Assembly (NCBI GenBank): GCA_963839955.1
Contig: CAWIXB010000001.1
Span: 1,922,001-1,986,000 of the forward strand
DNA length: 64,000 nt
Direction: 5' to 3'
Origin: CAWIXB01 sp963839955
GTDB taxonomy: Bacteria > Actinomycetota > Actinomycetes > JACCUZ01
Positions within the stretch are counted from its first letter, which is position 1, and each line of letters opens with the position of its first letter. Below, in pieces: positions 8,829 through 16,676 of the stretch. The translations under genes and the position numbers were made by a program. The notes beneath the pieces are model-generated. The model saw nothing but the letters and a program-made list of their open reading frames with translations. It searched no databases and was not told where the DNA came from.

Positions 8829-9664
8829 CCAGGCCTGCACAACTGCATGATCACCGCGAAGGGAAGGGGGGCGGGAAGGGGAAGCGAAAGGGACAGGGGG
8901 TGCTGCGGCCGTACGGCGACACGACGGGCGACGGCATGGTCCAGGTGTCGTTCACCCTGCCGATGCCCCACGACAAGCTCGCCGAGGGCGCCGCGCTCCA
9001 GCTGGCCACCAAGATGGGCATGGACCCGGCCATGCTCGTGCACGCGAAGGCGATGGGCCCCGACTTCACGTTCTTCGTCGTCTACGGGTCGGTGACCCAC
9101 CTGGTCGACCTGGGCAAGGTGGCGATCGTCGAGCGCGAGTACCCGCTGTTGAATGCCAAGGAGGTCAACGCGGCGATCAAGCGCCGGCTGCGGCGCAAGC
9201 TGGTCGTCCTCGGCGCCTGCATCGGCACCGACGCGCACACCGTGGGCATCGACGCGATCCTCAACATCAAGGGCTTCGCGGGAGAGAAGGGGCTCGAGTA
9301 CTACCGGGAAATCAAGGTGGTGAACCTCGGCGCCCAGGTCCTGGTGCCCGAGCTGGTGGCCCGGGCGCGTGCGGAGAAGGCCGACGCCGTGCTCGTCTCC
9401 CAGGTCGTGACCCAACGCGACGCGCACCTGCAGAACACCCGCGACATGTCGGCGGCGTTCCGCGAGTCCTACCCGGCGGAGCGCCGGCCGCTGCTGGTGG
9501 TCGGTGGGCCGCGCTTCGACGAGGCTGCTGCGGCGACGCTGGGCGTCGACCGCATCTTCGGTCGCGGCACAACGCCGGGAGAGGTCGCGAGCTATCTCGT
9601 GCACGCGATCGATCACGGCGACGAACCAGGTCTGCACCACGGAGCCGAGCGGACGAGCGCATGA
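8825..9664 (+). CDS. kamE: Lysine 5,6-aminomutase beta subunit
   Basis: This 279-residue B12-binding subunit has the base-off cobalamin motif DAHTVG (Asp136, His138, Gly141) and the NIKGFAGEKGLE block whose Lys149 corresponds to the PLP lysine. The conserved domain begins only at residue ~26 (LRPYGDTTGDGM). Residues 5-11 (AQLHDHR) are encoded exactly by a copy of the dispersed 21-base element, and residues 12-25 are a Gly/Lys run. The ATG has a good GGAGG seven bases upstream and overlaps the kamD stop, so this start is preferred; GTG 8900 is the alternative and would leave the element intergenic. Stop overlaps the kal start. Confidence 0.92.
   Translation: MTRPAQLHDHREGKGGGKGKRKGQGVLRPYGDTTGDGMVQVSFTLPMPHDKLAEGAALQLATKMGMDPAMLVHAKAMGPDFTFFVVYGSVTHLVDLGKVAIVEREYPLLNAKEVNAAIKRRLRRKLVVLGACIGTDAHTVGIDAILNIKGFAGEKGLEYYREIKVVNLGAQVLVPELVARARAEKADAVLVSQVVTQRDAHLQNTRDMSAAFRESYPAERRPLLVVGGPRFDEAAAATLGVDRIFGRGTTPGEVASYLVHAIDHGDEPGLHHGAERTSA
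8837..8857 (-). repeat. Dispersed 21-base element, copy 2 (inside kamE 5' end)
   Basis: Exact copy of the element (core GGTGATCATGCAGTTGTG flanked by GC) on the minus strand. It lies seven codons long and in frame within the kamE N-terminal extension, or in the kamD-kamE spacer if kamE starts at 8900. Confidence 0.85.
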
Positions 9665-10074
9665 GTGACCACGCTGTGTCAGCGCGCGACCCGCGATCGG
9701 GAGTGACGGTCACGCACCGTCGCTACGTGCCCTACTCGCACGCGCACTACGCCGGCGGTCTGGTCGACGGCGCCTACGTGCTCGGTCTGTTCGGCGACGT
9801 CGCCACCGAGGTCTGCATCCGCACCGACGGCGACGAGGGACTGTTCGCGGCCTACTCCGAGGTGGTGTTCCACTCACCGGTGCAGGCCGGCGACGTCGTC
9901 GAGGTCGAGGCCACGGTGACCCGCGTCGGGACGCGTAGCCGCGAGCTCGCGTTCGTTGCACGTGTCGTGGCGCGCGGGCGTCCCGACCGCTCGACGTCTG
10001 CCGCCGAGGCACTTTCCGATCCGGTGGTCGCGGTGACCGCGCGGGGCACGGTGGTCGTGCCGTCGGGGACGTGA
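9661..10074 (+). CDS. kal: 3-aminobutyryl-CoA ammonia lyase (hotdog fold)
   Basis: This 137-residue single-hotdog protein begins with an ATGA overlap with kamE. It has the N-terminal VTHRRYVPYSHAHYAGGLVDGAYVLGLFGDVATE region and a central hotdog helix/strand pattern (VFHSPVQAGDVVEVEATVTRVG), as in Kal. The enzyme removes ammonia from L-3-aminobutyryl-CoA to give crotonyl-CoA, the step after Kce cleavage in lysine fermentation. A hotdog alone is not specific, but the position directly after kamDE makes the function likely. It is the last gene before a 688-base non-coding stretch. Confidence 0.85.
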   Translation: MSDHAVSARDPRSGVTVTHRRYVPYSHAHYAGGLVDGAYVLGLFGDVATEVCIRTDGDEGLFAAYSEVVFHSPVQAGDVVEVEATVTRVGTRSRELAFVARVVARGRPDRSTSAAEALSDPVVAVTARGTVVVPSGT

Positions 10075-10762
10075 CCCGCTCGTGCCACGGGGATCCTCCG
10101 AACGGAGGACGTCGAGAGTGCGTGTCGACGCGACACGCCGAGAACCCTTGCAAATACTCGGGAAACGTCGGGTGTCCGGACGGTGCCGCCCACCTGCGGC
10201 TTTGCGCATACACGCAGGTCAGGCGACGGTTGACATACGTGGCTGCGACGACAAGGGTGGCATGCGTCCACCACAGGACACCCGCAGGGGATCCCCCTCG
10301 GCGACACCACCAAGGAACCGGCTACGGGCCCAGGGACGGCGCAATGCGCAAGCGCCGTTCGGGTGCCAGGCCCGACCGCCGGAGTCGCACCGAGACGGGC
10401 AGGGGGATCACCCAACGGGGGTGGGACGCGGGAAGGGCTCGACCGCCCAGTAGACAACGCCTCCTGGAACCGGCTCCCAGCCGGACAGGGTCGGTCCGAA
10501 GGGCGGTCCGGGCCCTGACCCGTCTCTGCACCCCTCCTTGGCCAGTTCTGCTCCGCCCCGCAGGGTCACGCTCTGTTGCCGGGCACCCAGCGATCATGGC
10601 GTCCGTTGGTTTCCTAGTACCTTCGGCGACAGCCGAAAGAGGCATTGCACCGTCGGCGACAGCCGAAAGAGGCATGGCACCGTCGGCGACAGCCGAGATG
10701 GGTACGTCGGAGTCGGCGTCGGCATCGGCGGCACTCGTGATCAGCGGGAGAGGACCCACCAC
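10075..10762. other. 688-base stretch without a supported protein gene
   Basis: Between kal and lnt no reading frame has protein-like composition, though a 231-residue frame runs through it. Visible content: a GGATCCTCCGAACGGAGGA hairpin near 10090; TTGACA at 10230-10235 with a weak AAGGGT 17 bases on; ACGGCGC-9-GCGCCGT near 10334; and three tandem 30-base hairpin units at 10619-10708. I could not match it to a known RNA family (cobalamin, ydaO, TPP, tmRNA, RNase P and SRP signatures were looked for). It may be a long structured leader of lnt. Confidence 0.5.
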
Positions 10763-10766
10763 GTGA
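10596..10766 (+). CDS. Possible 56-residue upstream ORF coupled to lnt
   Basis: An ATG at 10596 opens a 56-residue frame that spans the 30-base repeats, giving three PSATAE-containing repeat units (...PSATAERGIAPSATAERGM...). It ends in a TGA that overlaps the lnt GTG (GTGA), the same junction style as lnt to its downstream neighbour. Against it: no clear ribosome binding site and no recognisable domain. It could be a coupled leader peptide or chance. Confidence 0.25.
   Translation: MASVGFLVPSATAERGIAPSATAERGMAPSATAEMGTSESASASAALVISGRGPTT
10619..10708. repeat. Three tandem 30-base hairpin repeats
   Basis: Units start at 10619, 10649 and 10679. Each holds a stem-loop of the form TCGGC-GACA-GCCGA; in the first the stem extends to TTCGGC/GCCGAA. 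Units 1 and 2 differ at two positions; unit 3 diverges after the hairpin. They lie 55 bases before the lnt start. Possible roles are an RNA-level control element or a repeat peptide; nothing in the sequence decides. Confidence 0.7.
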
Positions 10767-12346
10767 GCAGTGCGGCAACGGGCACCCGCCCGCACTGGAC
10801 CCTCGGCCGCGCGCTCGCCCAACAGGCGGCCGCCGGCGAGGCGTCGGGGCCGCTCGCACCGCGACTGCTGGGTGCTGCGGTCGCCGGACTGCTCGCCACC
10901 GCGACGTTCCCGCCGTACGACCTCTGGCCGCTCGCCGTGCCGTCCGTTGCGCTGCTGGTCCTGGTCTGCCGCGGTCAGCGACCGCGCCGCGGTGCGCTGC
11001 TCGGCCTGGTGTTCGGGCTGGCCATGTTCCTGCCGTTGCTCGGGTGGATGCGGGTGATCGGGGTCGACGCCTGGGTCGCGCTCTCGCTGCTGGAGGCGGC
11101 GTTCTTCGCGGTGATGGCGGCGCTGCTGCCCCTCGTCCTTCGGTTGCCGGCCTGGCCCCTGTGGGTCGCCTGCCTGTGGGTGGCGCAGGAGCTGGGCCGG
11201 GCGACGGTGCCCTTCGGCGGGTTCCCCTGGGGTCGGCTGGCGTTCGGACAGACCACCTCGCCCTTCACGCCGTATGCCGCACTCGGCGGCGCACCGCTGG
11301 TCAGCTTCGCCGCCGCGCTGAGCGGCGCCCTGCTCGCGTACGTCGTGATCGCGCGCACCCGACTCGTCCTGGCCGGCGTCGCCCTCGCCGGGGCGGTGCT
11401 GGTGCCTGCGGTCGCCTTCGCGGTCCCGCTGCCGACCGATGGCACGCCGGCGACGGCCGCCGTCGTTCAGGGCAGCGTGCCGGGGGAGGGGCTGGACTTC
11501 CTCGGGGAGCGCGAGGAGGTCCTGCGCCGTCACGTTGCGGCCACCCAGCGCCTGTCGCAAGACATCACGGCCGGCCGGGTCGCGTCACCCGACCTCGTGG
11601 TCTGGCCGGAGAACGCCTCCGACATCGACCCGTTCCGCGATCCCGCGGCCCGGGCGTTGATCGACGACGCGGTGCGGTCGGTCGGCGTCCCGGTCCTCGT
11701 CGGCGCGGTGCTCGACGGGCCGGGCGCGGACTACGTCAGCAACGCCGGCATCGTGTGGGATCCCGCGAGCGGGGCCGGCGCCCGGTACGTCAAGCGTCAC
11801 CCGGTGCCCTTCGGCGAGTACATCCCGTTCCGCGACCAGCTCGCCGGGCTGTTCGAGCGGCTCGACCAGATCCCGCGCGACTTCTACGCCGGCGACAAGC
11901 CGGGGTTGCTCGACGTCGGCCCGGCCCGGGTCGGTGACGTCATCTGCTTCGAGATCGCCTACGACGGGCTGGTGCGCGACGTCGTCGACGGTGGCGCGGA
12001 CGTCCTGGTCGTCCAGACGAACAACGCGACCTACAACGGCACCGCTCAGCCCGCCCAGCAGCTCGCGATGTCGCGGCTGCGGGCCACCGAGTTCGGCCGG
12101 TCCGTGCTCATCGCCTCGACCAGTGGGCTCAGCGCGGTCGTGGCGCCGGACGGCCGGGTGCTTGCGCAGACTGAGGAGCGGGAGGCTCGCACGCTGGTGC
12201 GCGAGGTGCCGCTGCGCGAGGGGCGGACCGTGGCAGCGCGCCTCGGACCCTCGGTGGAGTGGCTGCTCGCCGGGCTCGGCCTGGCAGCAGCCGTGGCCGG
12301 CGGCCTGGCCGCACGACATACCCGTGCGGCCCGGGGCACGCGGTGA
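10763..12346 (+). CDS. lnt: Apolipoprotein N-acyltransferase
   Basis: This 527-residue integral membrane enzyme has about eight hydrophobic segments (residues ~35-215, and one at the C-terminus) flanking a nitrilase-like periplasmic domain. The catalytic triad is visible: Glu283 (WPENASD), Lys344 (YVKRHPVPFGEY) and Cys395 (DVICFEIAYD). It transfers an acyl chain from phospholipid to the N-terminal cysteine of lipoproteins. The GTG start has GGGAGAGGA eight bases upstream. It overlaps the next gene by GTGA; in mycobacteria the two functions are joined in Ppm1. Confidence 0.93.
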   Translation: MSSAATGTRPHWTLGRALAQQAAAGEASGPLAPRLLGAAVAGLLATATFPPYDLWPLAVPSVALLVLVCRGQRPRRGALLGLVFGLAMFLPLLGWMRVIGVDAWVALSLLEAAFFAVMAALLPLVLRLPAWPLWVACLWVAQELGRATVPFGGFPWGRLAFGQTTSPFTPYAALGGAPLVSFAAALSGALLAYVVIARTRLVLAGVALAGAVLVPAVAFAVPLPTDGTPATAAVVQGSVPGEGLDFLGEREEVLRRHVAATQRLSQDITAGRVASPDLVVWPENASDIDPFRDPAARALIDDAVRSVGVPVLVGAVLDGPGADYVSNAGIVWDPASGAGARYVKRHPVPFGEYIPFRDQLAGLFERLDQIPRDFYAGDKPGLLDVGPARVGDVICFEIAYDGLVRDVVDGGADVLVVQTNNATYNGTAQPAQQLAMSRLRATEFGRSVLIASTSGLSAVVAPDGRVLAQTEEREARTLVREVPLREGRTVAARLGPSVEWLLAGLGLAAAVAGGLAARHTRAARGTR

Positions 12347-13110
12347 GCGCGCCCAACGAGTCGCAGTCCGACGGCGTCCTGGTCGTGGTGCCCACGTTCA
12401 ACGAGCGGGCTGCCCTGGCCGACGTCGTGTCGCGGCTGCGCGTCGCCGCGCCGTGCGCCGACGTGCTGGTCGTCGACGACGCGAGCCCGGACGGCACCGG
12501 CACCATCGCTGACGGTCTCGCGGCAGCGGACCCCCGCGTGCACGTGCTGCACCGGCCCGACAAGCAGGGGCTGGGCCGGGCCTACGTGGCCGGGTTCCGT
12601 TGGGCGCTGGCCGGTGACTACCGCATCGTCGTCGAGATGGACGCCGACGGCTCGCACCAGCCCGAGGAGCTACCGCGACTGCTCGATGCCCTGGACGACG
12701 CCGACGTCGTGCTGGGCTCGCGGTACGTGCCGGGCGGCAGCGTTCGGCGGTGGCCGATGACCCGGCTGCTGCTCTCGCGCGGCGGCAACGCGTACGTCCG
12801 GGTCGCGCTCGGTCTCGACCTGCGCGACTCGACCGGCGGCTTTCGCGCGTTCCGGCGCGAGACCCTCGAGGAGGTCGACCTCGACGAGGTGGCGAGCGAG
12901 GGCTACTGCTTCCAGGTGGACATGGCGTGGCGGGCGGTGCGCGGCGGCCGACGGGTCGTCGAGGTGCCCATCACGTTCGTGGAACGCGAGACCGGGGTCA
13001 GCAAGATGAGCAGGGCGATCGTGGTGGAGTCCCTGTGGCGCGTGACGTTGTGGGCACTGGCGCACCGCAGCGCACCGCTGCGGGCGCGTCTCGTCGGCGA
13101 GAGGAGCTGA
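12343..13110 (+). CDS. ppm1: Polyprenol-phosphate mannosyltransferase (GT2, DPM1/Ppm-type)
   Basis: This 255-residue soluble glycosyltransferase family 2 enzyme shows VVVPTFNERAAL, DDASPDGTG, the metal-binding MDADGSHQ (DxD-type) and the GSRYVPGG block. It has no C-terminal membrane domain. It makes polyprenyl-phosphate-mannose from GDP-mannose, the donor for lipoglycans and mannoproteins outside the cell. It starts with GTG overlapping the lnt stop, so both are coupled; the mannose supply could come from the manC-like protein at 48993-51488. The downstream fxsA gene follows after 6 bases. Confidence 0.9.
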   Translation: MSAPNESQSDGVLVVVPTFNERAALADVVSRLRVAAPCADVLVVDDASPDGTGTIADGLAAADPRVHVLHRPDKQGLGRAYVAGFRWALAGDYRIVVEMDADGSHQPEELPRLLDALDDADVVLGSRYVPGGSVRRWPMTRLLLSRGGNAYVRVALGLDLRDSTGGFRAFRRETLEEVDLDEVASEGYCFQVDMAWRAVRGGRRVVEVPITFVERETGVSKMSRAIVVESLWRVTLWALAHRSAPLRARLVGERS

Positions 13111-13116
13111 GCAGGC

Positions 13117-13605
13117 GTGGTCGGTCTACTGGTGCTGTTGTTCCTGGTCGTGCCGGTCGTGGAGATCTACGTGATCATCCAGGTCGGCGAGCAGATCGGT
13201 GCGCTGCCCACGGTTCTCCTGCTCGTCATCGAGGGCCTGCTTGGCGCGTGGGTGGTGAAGCGTGAGGGCCGACGGGCCTGGGAGGCGCTTCGCGGTGCGG
13301 TGGGCACCGGGCGGGTCCCCAGCGGTGAGCTGGCCGATGCGGCGTTGGTGCTCGTCGGCGGGACGCTGCTGCTCACACCGGGATTCGTCACCGACATCGC
13401 CGGGTGGTTGCTGGTGCTCCCGATCACCCGGCCGCTCCCACGTCGCATTCTGCGCTGGTTCGCGGCCCGACGGGCGGGCGCGGTCTTCTTCGGTACGAGC
13501 GCCTACAACGCCCGGCAGCGCGGGCGGGTGGTGCCGGGGGAGGTCATCCAGGACCGGCCGGGACGCCGGCCTACCGGAGAGAGTGGCAGCGGTCCTGACA
13601 CGTAG
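13117..13605 (+). CDS. fxsA: FxsA family membrane protein
   Basis: The 162-residue protein has an N-terminal transmembrane pair (LLVLLFLVVPVVEIYVIIQVG and the segment around TVLLLVIEGLLGAW), a REGRRAWEALR helix and another membrane segment near LLLTPGFVTDIAGWLLVLP, the typical FxsA pattern. E. coli FxsA relieves phage T7 exclusion by F plasmid; the normal cellular role is unknown. GTG start with GAGGAG ten bases upstream. It appears to be the last gene of the lnt-ppm1-fxsA operon and converges on rbpA. Confidence 0.85.
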   Translation: MVGLLVLLFLVVPVVEIYVIIQVGEQIGALPTVLLLVIEGLLGAWVVKREGRRAWEALRGAVGTGRVPSGELADAALVLVGGTLLLTPGFVTDIAGWLLVLPITRPLPRRILRWFAARRAGAVFFGTSAYNARQRGRVVPGEVIQDRPGRRPTGESGSGPDT

Positions 13606-13833
13606 CGCGGCACGAGCTCCTGGGGCATGGCGCGGGAGGCGCTCCAACGGACTGGCGGCGGGACGTGAGCAAGACATCGCAGGCGGGGGCACCTAGGGGG
13701 AGGCCCGGGCCGCGCCGCCGGGGGGTAACGACGCGACCCGGGGTCTCTCCGCCCTACTCACCGGTCGCACGGGGGTAGGCCCCGGACGTGGTTGTGAGGT
13801 TGGGCGCGCTTGTGATCAAGGGCGCTCTTGTGC

Positions 13834-14211
13834 TCAGGCGCTCTTGCGATGGCTTCTGCTGGTACCCCCCTTGACCGCCCCTCTACCCGCTCGCAGGTGC
13901 TCCAGCCGCTCGGCCAGCAACACCTCGAGCTCCTTCACACTACGCCGTTCGAGCAGCATGTCCCAGTGGGTACGGGCAGCCTTACCCTTCTTTGGTTCCG
14001 GTCGGGTGCCGTCAACCCGCAGCGACTCAGCACCGCAGGTCGGGCATTCCCAGACCTCTGGGACATCTGCCTCCAGGGAGAACGGCATGGCGAATCGGTG
14101 CCCTGAGGCACAGTCGTACGTGACACTCTGGCGCGGCGCCATCTCGACGCCCGCGTCGGTCTCGTAACTCTGGGCGCCTAGACGCGAGCCACGCAGTGCT
14201 CGCTCAGCCAT
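13834..14211 (-). CDS. rbpA: RNA polymerase-binding protein RbpA
   Basis: The 125-residue protein shows the RbpA order: N-terminal tail with LRGSRLGAQSYETD, a central Zn-type beta-barrel with YDCASGHRF and WECPTCG, a basic linker, and a C-terminal sigma-interacting helix pair (RTHWDMLLERRSVKELEVLLAERLEHLR). RbpA is an actinobacterial activator that stabilises sigma-A holoenzyme and open complexes. An AGGAGGAACC ribosome site precedes the ATG. A sigma-R-like promoter motif lies about 70 bases upstream, which agrees with the oxidative-stress control known for Streptomyces rbpA. Confidence 0.96.
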   Translation of the reverse strand: MAERALRGSRLGAQSYETDAGVEMAPRQSVTYDCASGHRFAMPFSLEADVPEVWECPTCGAESLRVDGTRPEPKKGKAARTHWDMLLERRSVKELEVLLAERLEHLRAGRGAVKGGTSRSHRKSA

Positions 14212-14278
14212 AGGGTTCCTCCTGCGGATCGTGGTCCCCGTGTCAGACGGGCAGACCCCCGCCTTGTCCTGCCTCTGT

Positions 14279-14306
14279 AACGTCCGGAGGCCACCTCAGG
14301 ATTCCC
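14279..14306 (-). promoter_or_regulatory. Candidate sigma-R/SigH-type promoter of rbpA
   Basis: Read on the minus strand, GGGAAT is followed after 19 bases by GTT (in ACGTTACAG). The family consensus is GGGAAT, 18-19 bases, GTT. The GTT ends about 68 bases before the rbpA ATG. In Streptomyces rbpA belongs to the thiol-stress regulon; here the assignment rests only on the motif. Confidence 0.5.
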
Positions 14307-14362
14307 GTTCGGAGGCCTGCTGAACCCCTCCGGGCAGGTTGGCTATGCGCTTGAGCGTGGTC

Positions 14363-15160
14363 TCACGCGGGCCAGGCGCCGCGGGCCATCAGCACGGCCC
14401 GCAGGGTCTCGATCCGGTCGGTCATCAGGCCGTCCACCCCGAGATCGAGCAGGCGGGACATTTCGTCAGCGTCGTCGACGGTCCAGACATGAACCCGCAG
14501 GCCACGCTCGTGCGCCAGGTCGAGTAGGCCAGGCGTGACGACCCGCAGGCCGGGCACCCGGTCGGGCACCTGCACGCAGGGGTGCCGCCGGGGCGCGAGC
14601 CCGTGGAGGCGCCGGTGCAGCGACGCGGCTCGCAGGGTGGCGACCCCGCGCGGGCCCAGCGCGGTGCACAGGCGCGGCCCGACGGCCCGGCGTACGGCCT
14701 CCAGGCGGCGGCCCGAGAAGGACGCCACGCAGACCCGGTCGACGGCGCCGGTGCGGCGCAGCACCTCGATGAGCGGGTCGATGGCGAGGACACCCTTGAC
14801 GTCGACGTTGACCCGCACGTCCGGCCAGGTGCCGAGGAGCTCCTCGAGAGTGGGGATCGGCTCCCGACCCCCGATGCGGGCTCGCCGCACCTGCGCGTAG
14901 GGGAGTGCGGCGACGCGGCCGCGCTGGTCGGTGACCCGGTCGAGGGTGCTGTCGTGGAAGGCCAGCAGCACGCCGTCCGCGGTCGCGTGGACATCGGTCT
15001 CGAGGTAGCGGTAGCCGAGGTCCACGGCGCGGGCGAACGCCTTGAGTGAGTTCTCCAGGCCGCCGGCCGCGCCACCGCGGTGCGCGAACGCCAGCGGACC
15101 GTCGTGGTCGAGGAAGGGGAACGGGGGCAGCGCCGGTGGGCGCGCGCCCCAACGCCTCAT
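14363..15160 (-). CDS. Glycerophosphodiester phosphodiesterase
   Basis: This 265-residue TIM-barrel enzyme has all GDPD landmarks: AHRGGAAGGLENS (catalytic His, Glu), YLETDVHATADGV (metal Glu/Asp), FHDSTLDR (second His) and the C-terminal VHVWTVDDADEM and GVDGLMTDR. It hydrolyses glycerophosphodiesters to glycerol-3-phosphate and an alcohol. No signal peptide is present, so a cytosolic site is likely. The ATG giving MRRWGARPPALPPFPFLD is chosen, since sequence upstream reads as junk in this frame. It lies 28 bases after the carboxypeptidase gene on the same strand, possibly not co-transcribed from it. Confidence 0.9.
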   Translation of the reverse strand: MRRWGARPPALPPFPFLDHDGPLAFAHRGGAAGGLENSLKAFARAVDLGYRYLETDVHATADGVLLAFHDSTLDRVTDQRGRVAALPYAQVRRARIGGREPIPTLEELLGTWPDVRVNVDVKGVLAIDPLIEVLRRTGAVDRVCVASFSGRRLEAVRRAVGPRLCTALGPRGVATLRAASLHRRLHGLAPRRHPCVQVPDRVPGLRVVTPGLLDLAHERGLRVHVWTVDDADEMSRLLDLGVDGLMTDRIETLRAVLMARGAWPA

Positions 15161-15188
15161 GTCGCAAGCGTAGGCGGTGCAGGGTGGG

Positions 15189-16451
15189 TCAGACGCCCGC
15201 GAACTCCCAGTGCCAGGGCTCGGGCTTGCTGCCACCGGCCTGCGCCCAGCTCGGGTGGAACCAGCCGAAGCGGGGTCCGTTCTGCTGGAGCCAGTGGTGG
15301 GTGGGGGAGCTGAAGGACTGCGCGCCACCGCCGAGGTCGACCGCGGTGCCCCAGCCGTGGTTGGAGGTCCCGGGGTCGGCGCAGAGATTGCCCTTGGCCT
15401 TGCGGCACGCGACCTGGGCCTCGTAGCTGCGGTAGGAGTCGGTGACGAGGATCGGCTTGCTGAACTCGCGGGCGTAGGCCTTGCTCATCTCGCTGAACGC
15501 GTGCGCGGCATCGGCGCGCAGGACGTGCCACTCCGCGCCCCAGAGCGAGCACAGCGCCTGGCGGGGGATCTTGCCGTTGGGGTATGCGGAGATGTCGGCG
15601 CCCTGGCAGGCACCGGGCGGCACCGTGATCTGGATCTGCACGACCTCGTTGCGACGGATGGCCTTGGCGCGGGCAATCGCGGCCGCGCGAGCCCGCTCCG
15701 CGGCGACCTGACGTGCCTTGGCCATCCGCACCGCCTCGTCCTCGGCGCGGCGGGCAGCGGCCTTGGTGTTGGCGGCTTCCTGCACGAGTCGCGCGACGAG
15801 GTCGCGCTGCTCGGCGACGAGCCGGTCGGCCTCGAGCTTGGCCTCTTCGGCCTGCCGCTGCATCCTCTCGGCGCGCTCACTGGCGGCGGCGGAGGCTTCC
15901 GCGGCGGCGTCGGCGCGGCGCTGCGCGGCAGCGAGGCGGTCGACAGAGAAGCTCTGCTGGTCTCCGACCCACTTCAGGTCGGCGGCCATCCTGCCCATCT
16001 CGGTCACGTCGCGGGCCTCGGCGAGCGAGCCGAGCATGGTGAGCTGCTCGCTGGACCCGTTGTTGCGGTAGGCCTCTGAGGCGAACCGGCCCATCGTGGC
16101 GCGCTCCTCGGCGGCGACGCGGCGCGCCTCGACGTACCTGGCCTCGCTGGCGATCGCCTCGGCACGCGCGTCACGAGCGGCGTCGCGGGCGGTGACATAG
16201 ACGTCCAGGGCGGCACCCGCGCGCTGCGCGAGGTCACCGAGGCGGGTCTGGGCGACCTCAGACTTCTCGACCTGGTCGCCCGCGAGCTCCTTGAGCTGGG
16301 CGGCGGCCTGGCGCTGCTGGCGCAGCTGGGCGGCGGTGGGCGTCTCGTCGGCGGCGATCGCAGCGGGTGCGAGGCCGGCGCCCAGGCTGAAGATCACGGC
16401 GCCGGCCAGTGCGGCTCGCGTGAGGAAGGACGAAACAGGCAGGAGACGCAC
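15189..16451 (-). CDS. Secreted coiled-coil D-alanyl-D-alanine carboxypeptidase (VanY/M15B)
   Basis: The 420-residue protein has a signal peptide (first ~33 residues, hydrophobic AALAGAVIFSLGAGLAPAAIA). A long Ala/Arg/Glu-rich coiled coil follows (~40-265). The C-terminal M15 peptidase domain shows SYRSYEAQV, GTSNHGWGTAVDLG (Zn His and Asp) and EPWHWEF (Zn His, catalytic Glu). The architecture resembles NlpC/P60-type cell wall hydrolases that carry coiled coils for FtsX/FtsE-like control, but with a carboxypeptidase domain; control by a membrane partner is inference. GTG start assumed at the signal peptide. The frame extends upstream to 17390 but that overlaps two convincing opposite-strand genes. 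Confidence 0.85.
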   Translation of the reverse strand: MRLLPVSSFLTRAALAGAVIFSLGAGLAPAAIAADETPTAAQLRQQRQAAAQLKELAGDQVEKSEVAQTRLGDLAQRAGAALDVYVTARDAARDARAEAIASEARYVEARRVAAEERATMGRFASEAYRNNGSSEQLTMLGSLAEARDVTEMGRMAADLKWVGDQQSFSVDRLAAAQRRADAAAEASAAASERAERMQRQAEEAKLEADRLVAEQRDLVARLVQEAANTKAAARRAEDEAVRMAKARQVAAERARAAAIARAKAIRRNEVVQIQITVPPGACQGADISAYPNGKIPRQALCSLWGAEWHVLRADAAHAFSEMSKAYAREFSKPILVTDSYRSYEAQVACRKAKGNLCADPGTSNHGWGTAVDLGGGAQSFSSPTHHWLQQNGPRFGWFHPSWAQAGGSKPEPWHWEFAGV

Positions 16452-16676
16452 GAAGATGAACCCCGGGGAAGTCGGAATGATCTCACTGACGACGCTACCT
16501 GAACCTCGGCTGATGCGCGCCCTCGCTTGAGCGTGACTAGTCCGTTCGGCCACGCCGGTGGTTCGGGCCACTTCCCGGTCGAGATTGGCGCCTCGGGCAT
16601 GTCCCTTCCCGGACTGCCCGAACGTTTCAATGGTGAGGGTCCAAGGTGGGCTCTGCGAACGACGAGGAGGAGCCCT

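Noticed and set aside
10071..10766. 231-residue plus-strand frame across the 688-base stretch
   Set aside because: Low-complexity, Arg/Pro/Ser-rich, no domain and no ribosome site at its start; only the last 56 codons are kept as a doubtful upstream ORF.
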